In this document: one piece after another, positions 19,874 through 27,961 of the stretch | How positions within the stretch are numbered: position 1 is the stretch's first letter | Layout of the letters: each line of letters starts with the position of its first letter | Source of the DNA: Flavobacteriaceae bacterium | GTDB taxonomy: Bacteria > Bacteroidota > Bacteroidia > Flavobacteriales > Flavobacteriaceae | Direction of reading: 5' to 3' | NCBI GenBank assembly: GCA_002690805.1 | Contig: NZFW01000020.1 | Span: forward strand, 92,719-147,346 | Length of the DNA stretch: 54,628 nt | Translations under genes and position numbers: made by a program | The notes under the pieces: model-generated | What the model saw: only the letters and a program-made list of their open reading frames with translations | Database searches by the model: none | Told to the model about the DNA's origin: nothing

Positions 19874-20533
19874 ATGAAAATAGCTCTTCAAGCATTCCTA
19901 TGGATACTTTCTATATTTTTTAGTTATCAAATTTATAATTCTGTCATGGGTCCTATTAATTTTAACAAAGTTAGAGATATTAGGTATTCTAAAGTCATCA
20001 ATCGTTTAAAAGAAATACGTAAAGCTCAAATTGCATATAAAGATGTAAATGGCATGTATTCTAATAATTTTGACAGTTTAATTAAGTTTATTGATCAGGG
20101 TATTTTTACATTAATAGAAAAAAGAGATTCTTCATTTTTGGAATACGATCGAACATATAGAATAGATATGTTAAAAGAAGTTATTGTAGTTGATACATTA
20201 GGTACTGTGAGTGTAAAAGATTCCCTCTTTAGCGATAGTGATGATTATGTAAATATGTCAAAAATTCCTATTGAAGGTATTGATGCAGAATTTTTAATTA
20301 ATGCTGATATAATTATTAAAAATAGTGGAAGCGTCAATTATAATGTCCCTGTTTTTGAAGTTAAAATTGCAAAAGATATAATATTACATGATCAAAATAA
20401 AGATCTTCTCAAACAAGAGAACGAAACAATTTCTGTAGATGGAGTTAATGGATCTGAAATTATTTTAGGATCAATGACAAATGTAAGTATTAATGGTAAT
20501 TGGCCAACTATATTTGATGCATCTAAAAACTGA
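19874..20533 (+). CDS. Conserved flavobacterial membrane-anchored protein, pilin-like N-terminus
   Basis: 219 residues, function unknown. A single N-terminal membrane segment (about 5-24, ALQAFLWILSIFFSYQIYNS) is followed by a helix and the stretch INRLKEIRKAQIAYKDVNGM, then YSNNFDSLIKFI. Its pattern (hydrophobic stem, Ala-Gln-Tyr helix, Asn-Gly-x-Tyr turn) resembles type II secretion pseudopilins, but I see no prepilin-peptidase site. The C-terminus has a signature I recall from flavobacterial homologues: VDGVNG then NGNWP. It overlaps the DUF3822 gene by 17 bases; the pair plus rsmD look like one transcript. Confidence 0.7.
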   Translation: MKIALQAFLWILSIFFSYQIYNSVMGPINFNKVRDIRYSKVINRLKEIRKAQIAYKDVNGMYSNNFDSLIKFIDQGIFTLIEKRDSSFLEYDRTYRIDMLKEVIVVDTLGTVSVKDSLFSDSDDYVNMSKIPIEGIDAEFLINADIIIKNSGSVNYNVPVFEVKIAKDIILHDQNKDLLKQENETISVDGVNGSEIILGSMTNVSINGNWPTIFDASKN

Positions 20534-21296
20534 ATTAAAATCAAATGAAAAATCCTCAATAATTATTAGTGGGGATAAACTAACATATTTTAGCTCAGAA
20601 AATTCTACTTCGGTAACTTTTGATATTATCAGTTTAAATGATAGCAGGTTTTTTTTAGATTGGATAAGTAGTAACAAAATTACTAATGATACACAATTAA
20701 TTATTTCAAATACTCCGGGCTTATTTATACCCAATGCTATTTTTGATAAAAATATGATTAAAGAATATTATGATATGTTTGATGTTCTCAAAAAATCGGA
20801 TAGTTTATTTACAAATTTGTCGTCTAATCATCTTAATTCTATAATTTTTAAATTATCCAATGATTTTTTAACACTAAAAAAAAAATATTTAAATAACTCT
20901 ATTATCATTCATTATCAAACCATACTCTACAATTATTTAATCTCAAAAAATAAAAATAATACTCAAAAAAAAATATACATTAATATTCAAAAAGAATCTT
21001 TTGAAATATTTTTATTTTTTGGGGAGCAATTAATTTTGGTTAATAGGTACCCTAACAAAGGACCCGAAAGTTTTTTATATTTTTTGTATTACATAGTTGA
21101 AAAAAATGAATTATCTGAGAATGATTTTTATATTAGTTTTCTAGGTCGATATCTAAATTATGAGGAATACTATAATGGAGCAAAACTTTTTCACAATAAA
21201 ATTGAATTTATTAAAGAATCAGATCAAACAAAATTCATTAACTCATCTACTCCGTTTTTAAAAGACCTTTATGCGTATAATTTCTGGAACTCATAA
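20517..21296 (+). CDS. DUF3822 family protein
   Basis: About 259 residues from the ATG at 20517. An earlier ATG at 20493 would overlap the upstream gene by 41 bases; I prefer 20517 because family members begin shortly before the strand that here reads SSIIISGDKLTYFSS. The sequence is two-lobed, with ESFEIFLFFGEQLILVNRYP in the second half. From memory this is the Bacteroidota DUF3822 family, regularly found before rsmD. Its alternation of strands is compatible with an actin-like (PilM-type) fold, but that is inference. The last 26 bases overlap the start of rsmD. Function unknown. Confidence 0.7.
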   Translation: MHLKTELKSNEKSSIIISGDKLTYFSSENSTSVTFDIISLNDSRFFLDWISSNKITNDTQLIISNTPGLFIPNAIFDKNMIKEYYDMFDVLKKSDSLFTNLSSNHLNSIIFKLSNDFLTLKKKYLNNSIIIHYQTILYNYLISKNKNNTQKKIYINIQKESFEIFLFFGEQLILVNRYPNKGPESFLYFLYYIVEKNELSENDFYISFLGRYLNYEEYYNGAKLFHNKIEFIKESDQTKFINSSTPFLKDLYAYNFWNS

Positions 21297-21816
21297 AGGG
21301 AGAAAAATACGTCCTCCAAAAAAAATTCCTTCCAGACCCACAACAGATAGGTCAAAAGAGGCACTTTTCAATATTTTAAATAATTTATTTGAATGGTCTA
21401 ATGTAATTGTATTAGATCTTTTTTCAGGTACAGGAAGTATTAGTTTTGAGTTTGCTTCAAGAGGTGTAAATTCAATTACAGCAGTTGATCAAAATAAAAC
21501 TTGTATTGATTTTATTGATCAAACTTGTCTAGATTTTAACTTTAATATAAAAACACATAAAATAAAAGCTTTAGATTTTCTAAATCAAAATAGTAATAAA
21601 TTCAATATTGTATTTTTAGACCCTCCATATGACTACAATACTTCAGATTATGAGAAGATCATATCAAAAATAATATTAAAAAATATTTACAGTGATGGTT
21701 TAGTTATTGTTGAGCACTCAAATAAAATAAATTTTAAAAAAATGATAGGGTTTACAGAAGAAAGGAAATATGGAAGTAATTGCTTCTCATTTTTTAAATA
21801 TAAAGCAGGCCTATAA
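21271..21816 (+). CDS. rsmD: 16S rRNA (guanine(966)-N2)-methyltransferase
   Basis: Methylates G966 of 16S rRNA in the small subunit, using S-adenosylmethionine. 181 residues. MRIISGTHKGRKI is the standard RsmD start, so the 26-base overlap with the upstream gene is real. The SAM site is VLDLFSGTGSISFEFASRG and the catalytic tetrad is DPPY near residue 117. The last codons and the stop lie inside the antisense of the RNase P RNA P1 helix, so rsmD and rnpB overlap by about 16 bases tail to tail. Confidence 0.95.
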   Translation: MRIISGTHKGRKIRPPKKIPSRPTTDRSKEALFNILNNLFEWSNVIVLDLFSGTGSISFEFASRGVNSITAVDQNKTCIDFIDQTCLDFNFNIKTHKIKALDFLNQNSNKFNIVFLDPPYDYNTSDYEKIISKIILKNIYSDGLVIVEHSNKINFKKMIGFTEERKYGSNCFSFFKYKAGL

Positions 21817-22098
21817 GCCGGATTCTGTCTTGTCTTATCATTTATCTAGATTAAATATTACTATTTAATTCAATCCGCCTACCCTTCCACATCGGGCGAG
21901 CAACCCTTAATTGCAGATTTACTTGGCGTTTCACCGTATAGAGTTTACCGATTTCACTACAGCCTTACTGTACTTGCTTTCTGTTGCACTGGTCCGCTTT
22001 TACAAAAGTAAAAGGACGGGCGTTACCCGCTATATTGCTCTATGGTGTCCGGACTTTCCTCTGTACTAAATAATACAGCGATAAGATAGCCTGCTTTA
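21801..22098 (-). ncRNA. rnpB: RNase P RNA (type A)
   Basis: Catalytic RNA that matures the 5' ends of tRNAs. Reading the minus strand, the near-universal parts are present in order: AGAGGAAAGTCCGGAC after the first stem, GGGTAACGCCC, GACCAGTGCAACAGA, GGTAAACTC, GGGTAGGC, and the 3' GACAGAATCCGGCTTATAGG. The ends pair as P1 (AAAGCAGGC with GCCTGCTTT), which sets the borders to within a few bases. Size is about 298 nt. A TACATTTG box at 22102-22109 sits just upstream of the 5' end. The 3' end overlaps the rsmD stop codon. The protein subunit gene rnpA is not in the window. Confidence 0.96.
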
Positions 22099-22101
22099 AT
22101 A

Positions 22102-22109
22102 CAAATGTA
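22102..22109 (-). promoter_or_regulatory. -7 box (TACATTTG) of rnpB
   Basis: A perfect TAnnTTTG on the minus strand, placed 4-6 nt before the expected first base of RNase P RNA. A TTAG 21 nt upstream (22131-22134) could be the -33. Because the RNA's 5' end is fixed by the P1 helix, this is the best-anchored promoter in the window. Confidence 0.65.
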
Positions 22110-22161
22110 CATATTGTTGATAATTAATATCTAAAAATAAAATGATAATTAAGGCAATTTA

Positions 22162-22169
22162 TATATTTG
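22162..22169 (+). promoter_or_regulatory. -7 box (TATATTTG) of dnaX
   Basis: Perfect TAnnTTTG with 18 nt to the ATG at 22188. It argues against the alternative TTG start at 22167, which would lie inside the box. No -33 TTTG is seen at the right distance. Confidence 0.5.
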
Positions 22170-22187
22170 GAGATAATAATTAATTTA

Positions 22188-23264
22188 ATGGATTCTTTTA
22201 CAGTTTCTGCTTTAAAGTATCGTCCACAAAAGTTTGAAGAAGTGGTTGGACAATTTCATGTCACCTCCACTCTTATAAATGCAATTAAAACTAATCAATT
22301 AGCTCAAGCTCTGTTATTTTGTGGCCCCAGAGGAGTTGGTAAAACATCATGCGCAAGAATACTTGCGAAGCAAATTAATGAAAATGATAATAGTACTTTG
22401 GATGAAAACTTTTCATACAATATTTTTGAACTTGATGCTGCTTCCAATAATTCAGTTGAAGACATAAGAAAATTAAACGAACAAATTCGAATTCCTCCTC
22501 AAATAGGAAAATTTAAAGTATATATTATTGATGAGGTACACATGCTATCATTATCTGCATTTAATGCTTTTTTAAAGACACTTGAAGAACCTCCAAAACA
22601 TGTAATTTTTATTTTAGCTACAACAGAAAAAAATAAAATAATACCGACTATACTCTCAAGATGTCAAATTTATGATTTTAAGAGAATTGATGTTTCTGAA
22701 ATTAAAGAATCATTAGTTAATATATGTAAACTAAAAAAATTAAACTATGAGAATGACGCATTAATTTTAATTAGTCAAAAAGCAGATGGCTCTATGAGAG
22801 ATGCTCTATCGATTTTTGATAGAATGGTGAGTTTTACGTCAGGTATAATTAGTCTTTCAGAAGTTTCAAAAAATTTAAACATTCTTAATCATGAGTCATT
22901 TTTCAATATGTGTTATTTGATTAAAGAAAATAAAATACCTAATCTACTGATAGAAATTAACAAAATTATTAATCTAGGATACGAACCAATTAATATTCTT
23001 AATGGGCTATCAAATCATATTAGAATGTTAATTCTCTCAAAAGATGATAAAACATCTGATATTATAGTTTATGGTAAAGAAACACAATTGAAATACCATG
23101 AACAGTCAAAGGAGTTTGAAATAAAATGGTTGATTAATAGTTTATTAATTATAAAAGAAGCAGAAATAAGTAATAAATCAAGTCTCAACAAAAGACTCAA
23201 TTCTGAACTATGTATAATGCAACTTGCTTCACTCCATTTAAATGGAGAAAAAAAAAATTTATAA
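22188..23264 (+). CDS. dnaX: DNA polymerase III gamma subunit (zero-frame product of dnaX)
   Basis: Clamp-loader ATPase of the replicative polymerase. Zero-frame reading gives 358 residues from ATG 22188 (MDSFTVSALKYRPQKF, the usual flavobacterial beginning). Walker A is GPRGVGKTS (46-54); Walker B is YIIDEVHML; the arginine-finger region is TILSRCQIY. The four-cysteine zinc module of E. coli DnaX between Walker A and ELDAAS is absent, as I recall for the lineage. The frame ends with a TAA directly after an A10 run. The conserved tau tail continues in the -1 frame, so this ORF alone gives the short gamma form. Confidence 0.93.
   Translation: MDSFTVSALKYRPQKFEEVVGQFHVTSTLINAIKTNQLAQALLFCGPRGVGKTSCARILAKQINENDNSTLDENFSYNIFELDAASNNSVEDIRKLNEQIRIPPQIGKFKVYIIDEVHMLSLSAFNAFLKTLEEPPKHVIFILATTEKNKIIPTILSRCQIYDFKRIDVSEIKESLVNICKLKKLNYENDALILISQKADGSMRDALSIFDRMVSFTSGIISLSEVSKNLNILNHESFFNMCYLIKENKIPNLLIEINKIINLGYEPINILNGLSNHIRMLILSKDDKTSDIIVYGKETQLKYHEQSKEFEIKWLINSLLIIKEAEISNKSSLNKRLNSELCIMQLASLHLNGEKKNL
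23248..23257 (+). promoter_or_regulatory. dnaX slippery A10 run (-1 frameshift or transcript slippage site)
   Basis: Ten adenines. In the zero frame they read GAA AAA AAA AAT TTA TAA, so A_AAA_AAA (23249-23255) is an ideal -1 slippery heptamer, like A_AAA_AAG in E. coli dnaX, with a stop three codons on. An A9 run causes transcript slippage in Thermus dnaX. Either route joins the ORFs; a homopolymer sequencing error is the alternative. Confidence 0.7.
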
Positions 23265-23866
23265 TTAATAGTAGTTCTTTTAGAAATTTTAAAATCAAAG
23301 ATTTCAATATTGAGAAGTCTAAAAATTCTTCAAAAAAATCATCTGAAAAACAGTTAATTTCTAACGAAACTAAATCTCAAAATCTAAAAGAAAATCATTC
23401 ATACAAAAACCCATCAAATATTTTTTCTGGTTTTTCTTTAAAAAGCATTCAGCTAAAAAAAGATATTAAAAATAAAAAAATTCGAGCCAATGTTGAGTTA
23501 GAAAATAGTTTTAAAATTGACGACTTTATGATTTATTGGACAAAATACATGAATAAAATTGAGTCAAATGGTAATCAAAATATTTTAGCTATCCTGAAAA
23601 TGGATACTCCAAGACTGGTCAAAAAAAATATTATAGAATTCAATGTACCTAACTCCACAAATAAAGTGGAGATAAACAAAGAGTTAGAAACGATGTTGCC
23701 TTTTTTAAAAGAAAATCTTAAAAATCATAAAATCAAGTTCATTATAAATATAGATGAAAATCAAAGTAATAGCTTTGTATATACTACTAAAGAAAAATTT
23801 GAAAAAATGGAATTAATAAACCCATCAATTAAAGTTTTAAAAAAAACTTTTGATTTAGATATTTAA
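23255..23866 (+). CDS. dnaX: DNA polymerase III tau-specific C-terminal region (-1 frame of dnaX)
   Basis: Open in the -1 frame from 23210; the part used after slippage starts near 23255 and gives 203 residues, for a tau of about 559. A low-complexity Lys/Ser/Asn linker (about 80 residues) leads to a folded tail: IDDFMIYWTKYMNKIES, then EFNVPNSTNKVEINKELE and the end NPSIKVLKKTFDLDI. I recognise this tail as the C-terminal domain of flavobacterial DnaX, which is normally fused to the ATPase in one frame. There it is thought to connect the clamp loader to the polymerase. It is not an independent gene: it has no promoter and its first in-frame ATG would translate antiphase dnaX sequence. It overlaps the end of ppx by 12 bases. 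Confidence 0.82.
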   Translation, partial: KFIINSSSFRNFKIKDFNIEKSKNSSKKSSEKQLISNETKSQNLKENHSYKNPSNIFSGFSLKSIQLKKDIKNKKIRANVELENSFKIDDFMIYWTKYMNKIESNGNQNILAILKMDTPRLVKKNIIEFNVPNSTNKVEINKELETMLPFLKENLKNHKIKFIINIDENQSNSFVYTTKEKFEKMELINPSIKVLKKTFDLDI

Positions 23867-24745
23867 GTTTTTGTTATATAACTCCTCAATCATACCATCT
23901 GTTAAACCTTTTTTTGGAACAAAAATCTCAGAAGATTTGCTCCATTTCATTGCTAATAAATAAATCTTTAATGCTGGAAGAATAACATCTGCCCTATCAG
24001 GATTTAATTGATATTTGATAATCCTTTGATCATATCTCAGTTCAGACATTTTTTTATAAAGGAGATATAATGTTTTATAATTAATTGGCTTTTGATACTC
24101 AGTGTTGGTGATTCTATGAATTTTATTAATATTTCCTCCGGTCCCAAAAATTGATAGTTTCTTAAATTTTTTAGTTTGATCAGTTATCCATTTTTTAATA
24201 TTATTCAATGATAAATCAGAAATATTTTTATTTAAATTCCTTACTGTACCAATTTTAAATGACTTTTCAACAACTCTTTTACCATTTTGAATAATTGAAA
24301 ATTCAGTGCTTCCTCCACCAACATCTACAAATAAGAAATTTATATCTTTTCTAAAATTTTTATATAAATTTAATGATGAAGTTAATTTAGCTTCTTTTTT
24401 TCCATCTATAAGTTCAATTTTGATCCCAGATTTGTTTTTAATTAATTCTACAATATCCAATCCGTTTTTTGCTTCTCTCATGGCAGAAGTAGCATAAGCA
24501 CTGTAATCGATGACATTATGTATTTTCATTATTAACTTAAAAGCATTGATTGCTTCTAATATTCTTTTAATGTTTTTTTTTGAAATATATCCAAAAGTAA
24601 ATGTATCATTCCCTAACCTAATTGGTAGTCTTACTAAAGCATTTTTAGAGAAAACAATATGACCATTATTATTTATAGCATTTGCTATCAACATCCTTAT
24701 TGCATTAGACCCTATATCAATTGCGGCATATTTTTCAATTCTCAC
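23855..24745 (-). CDS. Ppx/GppA family exopolyphosphatase
   Basis: 296 residues. The ASKHA phosphate-binding motifs are clear: AAIDIGSNAIRMLIANA at the start and FLFVDVGGGSTEFSII in the middle, with FGTGGNINKI later. It is the short form, made of the two N-terminal domains without the C-terminal HD domain of E. coli Ppx. It would cut terminal phosphate from polyphosphate, or the pentaphosphate of pppGpp. The start overlaps the ppk1 stop by 11 bases, so synthesis of polyphosphate kinase and phosphatase is coupled. Convergent with dnaX. Confidence 0.9.
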   Translation of the reverse strand: MRIEKYAAIDIGSNAIRMLIANAINNNGHIVFSKNALVRLPIRLGNDTFTFGYISKKNIKRILEAINAFKLIMKIHNVIDYSAYATSAMREAKNGLDIVELIKNKSGIKIELIDGKKEAKLTSSLNLYKNFRKDINFLFVDVGGGSTEFSIIQNGKRVVEKSFKIGTVRNLNKNISDLSLNNIKKWITDQTKKFKKLSIFGTGGNINKIHRITNTEYQKPINYKTLYLLYKKMSELRYDQRIIKYQLNPDRADVILPALKIYLLAMKWSKSSEIFVPKKGLTDGMIEELYNKNLNI

Positions 24746-26810
24746 TTCCTACAACTAAAGATTTAAAATATTCATGAATCTCCCATTGGGAACGAATTCT
24801 TTTTTTATTTGTTTTATTTGACTTGGAAGAATTATTGTTATGGTTAACATTTCTGGATTTAATATTATCATTCCATGCTATTGAAAAAATTTCTATAATT
24901 TGTTTTTTAATTTCAGAATCATAAATTGGACAGCCAACCTCTACTCTTTCATAAATATTTCTTGTCATAAAATCTGCTGAAGATATGAAAACTTTGGGAT
25001 CATCATTATTTTCAAAAATCATTACTCGAGGATGTTCTAAAAATCTATCAACTATACTTATTACCTCAATATTTTCACTCAGCCCCTTAAGTCCAGGAAT
25101 AAGACAACAAACTCCACGAACAATCAATTGAATTTTTATACCTTGCTGACTTGCATGATATAACTTATCAATTATTCGATAATCAGTTATATTATTAAGT
25201 TTTAATTTAATTCCAGTTTTTTTTTCTTGATTATGCAAAAATATTTCATTGTCGATTAATCTATTGATTGCATTGAAGGTGTAGTGAGGTGAAACAATTA
25301 AATGTTTATACTTTTTTAATTTATAACTAACCTCTATAAAATTAAAAACTTTATTTACTTCTTTCATGATCCTTTGATCAGCACTGAATAAAGTATAGTC
25401 AGTATAAACTTTTGCGGTTAATTCATTAAAATTACCAGTACTAATAAAACCATACCTTTTCACTTTGCTACTTTCCTCTCTTTCAATAACACAAATTTTA
25501 GAGTGTACTTTTAAACCTGGTATTCCAAATGTTATTTGAACTCCAGCAGCCTCCAATTTAGTTGCAAACTGAATATTATTTTTTTCATCAAATCTAGCCT
25601 GGAGTTCAATTTGAACAAATACTTTTTTTCCGTTCTTTGCAGCATTGATTAACGAACTGATAACTTGTGAAGATTTTGAAAGCCTATATATAGTAATTTT
25701 TATTTTTTTAACTTTTGGATCCAATGCAGCTTCTCTTAAAAATTTGACTAAGTAAGAAAATGAGTGGTACGGGGTAAACATCATATAATCTTTCTTAGAA
25801 ATTGCATCTAAAATATTTTTACTTAAAGGTAGTCCGGGGATAGTCAAAAAGTTTTGTTTAGGATATAGTAAATCAGGACGATCAAGACTTGGAAACTTCA
25901 TGTAGTCTCTTCTGTGATGATATCTACCTCCTGGAATTATACTCCCATTTAAATTTAATCCAAGTTTTTTTAGCATAAAAGACAATGTATCCTTTGAAAT
26001 ACAACTATCATATACCATCCTGACTGGCTCACTAAACATTCTATCCTTAACACTCTCTGTAATTTTTTCAATGTAACTTTTTGATGCATCACCCTCTAGA
26101 TCTAACTCAGAATCTCTTGTGATTTTTATCATATGACCCTCAATTGATTTATAATTAAAGAAGCTAAATATTTTATCAAAATAATATCTAATTAGATCGT
26201 CAACAAGCATTACATATTGAATATTATTAATCTTTGGAAGAACTATAAATCTGTCAAGAACATTTAAAATTTCAATAATTGCAAATTGTTTATCAACAGA
26301 CTCATTATTTATACCTTCAAACTCCATTTTAACAACTAGAAAAGCTGAATTATCAGTAAAGTCTTGTTCTTTTTCTTTATTTAAAATTACAGTAACTAAT
26401 TCTGGACTCACATTACTTAAAAAATATTCTCTCAAAAAAGATTCTTGCTCGGGGAGAACTTCATTTTCATTTATAAAATGAATATTTTCTTTCCTTAAAT
26501 GTTTCTCAATTGAACTCAATATATTGTTACTTTTAGATTGAAGCTCAATAACACGGCTTGTTATTTCCTCAAGTAAATCTTTTGCTTCAGAACCACCTAA
26601 AACCTTTTTTCCAGTTTTAACTGACTGAGCAATCCTCTTTACCGTCGCATATCTTACTTGAAAAAATTCATCTAGATTGTTTGAAAATATACCTAAAAAA
26701 CGTATTCTTTCAATAATTGGAACACTAATGTCTGCTGCTTCTTCCAGAACTCTCTCGTTAAAATCTAACCAACTATGCTCTCTGTTTACAAATCTTTCAG
26801 TATTTTTCAT
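24735..26810 (-). CDS. ppk1: Polyphosphate kinase 1
   Basis: Polymerises the gamma phosphate of ATP into polyphosphate, reversibly. 691 residues, the normal length. It begins NREHSWLDFNERVLEEA, typical of the PPK N-domain. Both phospholipase-D-like histidines appear: the autophosphorylated His in GIPGLKVHSKICVIERE and the second in FLEHPRVMIFEN. It lies nine bases after sixA and overlaps ppx by 11 bases. The C-terminal 30 residues are rich in Asn, Ser and Lys and probably unfolded. A good functional pair with ppx. Confidence 0.95.
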   Translation of the reverse strand: MKNTERFVNREHSWLDFNERVLEEAADISVPIIERIRFLGIFSNNLDEFFQVRYATVKRIAQSVKTGKKVLGGSEAKDLLEEITSRVIELQSKSNNILSSIEKHLRKENIHFINENEVLPEQESFLREYFLSNVSPELVTVILNKEKEQDFTDNSAFLVVKMEFEGINNESVDKQFAIIEILNVLDRFIVLPKINNIQYVMLVDDLIRYYFDKIFSFFNYKSIEGHMIKITRDSELDLEGDASKSYIEKITESVKDRMFSEPVRMVYDSCISKDTLSFMLKKLGLNLNGSIIPGGRYHHRRDYMKFPSLDRPDLLYPKQNFLTIPGLPLSKNILDAISKKDYMMFTPYHSFSYLVKFLREAALDPKVKKIKITIYRLSKSSQVISSLINAAKNGKKVFVQIELQARFDEKNNIQFATKLEAAGVQITFGIPGLKVHSKICVIEREESSKVKRYGFISTGNFNELTAKVYTDYTLFSADQRIMKEVNKVFNFIEVSYKLKKYKHLIVSPHYTFNAINRLIDNEIFLHNQEKKTGIKLKLNNITDYRIIDKLYHASQQGIKIQLIVRGVCCLIPGLKGLSENIEVISIVDRFLEHPRVMIFENNDDPKVFISSADFMTRNIYERVEVGCPIYDSEIKKQIIEIFSIAWNDNIKSRNVNHNNNSSKSNKTNKKRIRSQWEIHEYFKSLVVGSEN

Positions 26811-26818
26811 TTGAATTA

Positions 26819-27289
26819 TTAATTAGTTTTAAAAGATACTTTTCCAATTCCAATATTCTCCCATTTATTTTCTTTAAAGCTAATTTTTGCCCAAGAAGCT
26901 GTTTTTAAATTTTGAATTTTTTTATTTGATAGTTTATTAATTAAATCGGTAAAGGCTGGATTATGGCCTACAAAAGTAATATAATCATATTTATTGGAAA
27001 TTGTTCTTATTGTTTTTTCAATCATTATTGATGAAAAAGAGTATAATGAGTAATTTATTGAGATTTTATCAACACCAAGATTAGTTTCTCTGGCTAAAAT
27101 AATTGCTGTATGAACTGCTCTATTAGCATGACTAGTTATAATAATATCAGACTTGTTAAACATTTCAGCACTATCAATCGCAGTTTTGATTATGCTATTT
27201 ATACCTTTTAATTTTAGCGGCCTATCAATGTCATCTAAAGGAAAATCCCATGAAGATTTGGCATGTCTCAATAAAATAAGTGTTTTCAT
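26819..27289 (-). CDS. sixA: SixA-like histidine phosphatase
   Basis: 156 residues of the histidine phosphatase superfamily. The catalytic RHAKSSW is at residues 8-14 (LLRHAKSSWDFPLDDIDRPL), and the second conserved histidine is in FVGHNPAF. This is the SixA subgroup, known for removing phosphate from phosphohistidine proteins in E. coli. The start is directly after the pdxH stop, with no gap, and ppk1 follows nine bases on. PPK1 works through a phosphohistidine, so a link is conceivable but is inference only. Confidence 0.88.
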   Translation of the reverse strand: MKTLILLRHAKSSWDFPLDDIDRPLKLKGINSIIKTAIDSAEMFNKSDIIITSHANRAVHTAIILARETNLGVDKISINYSLYSFSSIMIEKTIRTISNKYDYITFVGHNPAFTDLINKLSNKKIQNLKTASWAKISFKENKWENIGIGKVSFKTN

Positions 27290-27934
27290 TTATGGAGAAA
27301 GTCTCTTTTTTATCCATTTATCTTTTATTTTTTCAAATAAAATTCTATCATGTAAACGATTTTCTCTGCCTTGCCAAAATTCATATGAAATTCCTGAGAT
27401 TTTAAATCCTCCCCAATTATTGGGTCTTTTGGGTAATTTTGATTTAAAAGTATTTTTTAATTTATTTAATTTATCTTCAAGCATCTCCCTATTCAAAATT
27501 ACACTACTTTGATTAGAAACAATGGCACCTAATTTACTTCCTAATGGTCTTGATTCAAAATAGATATCAGAAGAAATATCATCAGTTTTAGATGCAAATC
27601 CTTTAATAATAATCTGTCTTTCCAAAGATGGCCAAAAAAAACTCATACAAACTTGTGGATTATTTATAATCTGTTTTCCCTTATTACTATCATAGTTAGT
27701 ATAAAATACAAACCCCTCTGAGTCAAAAGATTTTAATAAAACAATTCTTGATGCAGGGAAACCATCATTACTTATTGTTGAAATATTAAAAGCATTTGGC
27801 TCATCAATTTCTTCATCTAATTGGGCTTCATCAAACCATTTTTTAAAGAACGTAATTGGATCATTTCCAACTGAACCCAAATCTAAAGTTCCTTTTTTAT
27901 ATATCTTCCTTAAATACCCAATATCTTTTTTCAT
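27290..27934 (-). CDS. pdxH: Pyridoxamine 5'-phosphate oxidase
   Basis: FMN enzyme that makes pyridoxal phosphate from pyridoxine or pyridoxamine phosphate. 214 residues, standard length. Motifs: NAFNISTISNDGFPASRIVL, LKSFDSEGFVFYTNYDSNKG, the FMN/PLP region FFWPSLERQIIIKG, and the C-terminal FWQGRENRLHDR. Supplies PLP for enzymes such as threonine synthase in this window. Placed between rnz and sixA in a single minus-strand run. No anomalies. Confidence 0.96.
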   Translation of the reverse strand: MKKDIGYLRKIYKKGTLDLGSVGNDPITFFKKWFDEAQLDEEIDEPNAFNISTISNDGFPASRIVLLKSFDSEGFVFYTNYDSNKGKQIINNPQVCMSFFWPSLERQIIIKGFASKTDDISSDIYFESRPLGSKLGAIVSNQSSVILNREMLEDKLNKLKNTFKSKLPKRPNNWGGFKISGISYEFWQGRENRLHDRILFEKIKDKWIKKRLSP

Positions 27935-27961
27935 GTATCTAAATTAATAAAAAGAAAAAAA

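Noticed and set aside
22167-22190. TTG at 22167 as the start of dnaX
   Set aside because: The TTG is part of the TATATTTG promoter box, and the ATG at 22188 gives the usual DnaX N-terminus.
23210-23866. An independent 218-aa gene starting at ATG 23210
   Set aside because: Its first 15 residues are only the shifted frame of dnaX; the rest is the known tau tail. Better read as the -1 continuation of dnaX.
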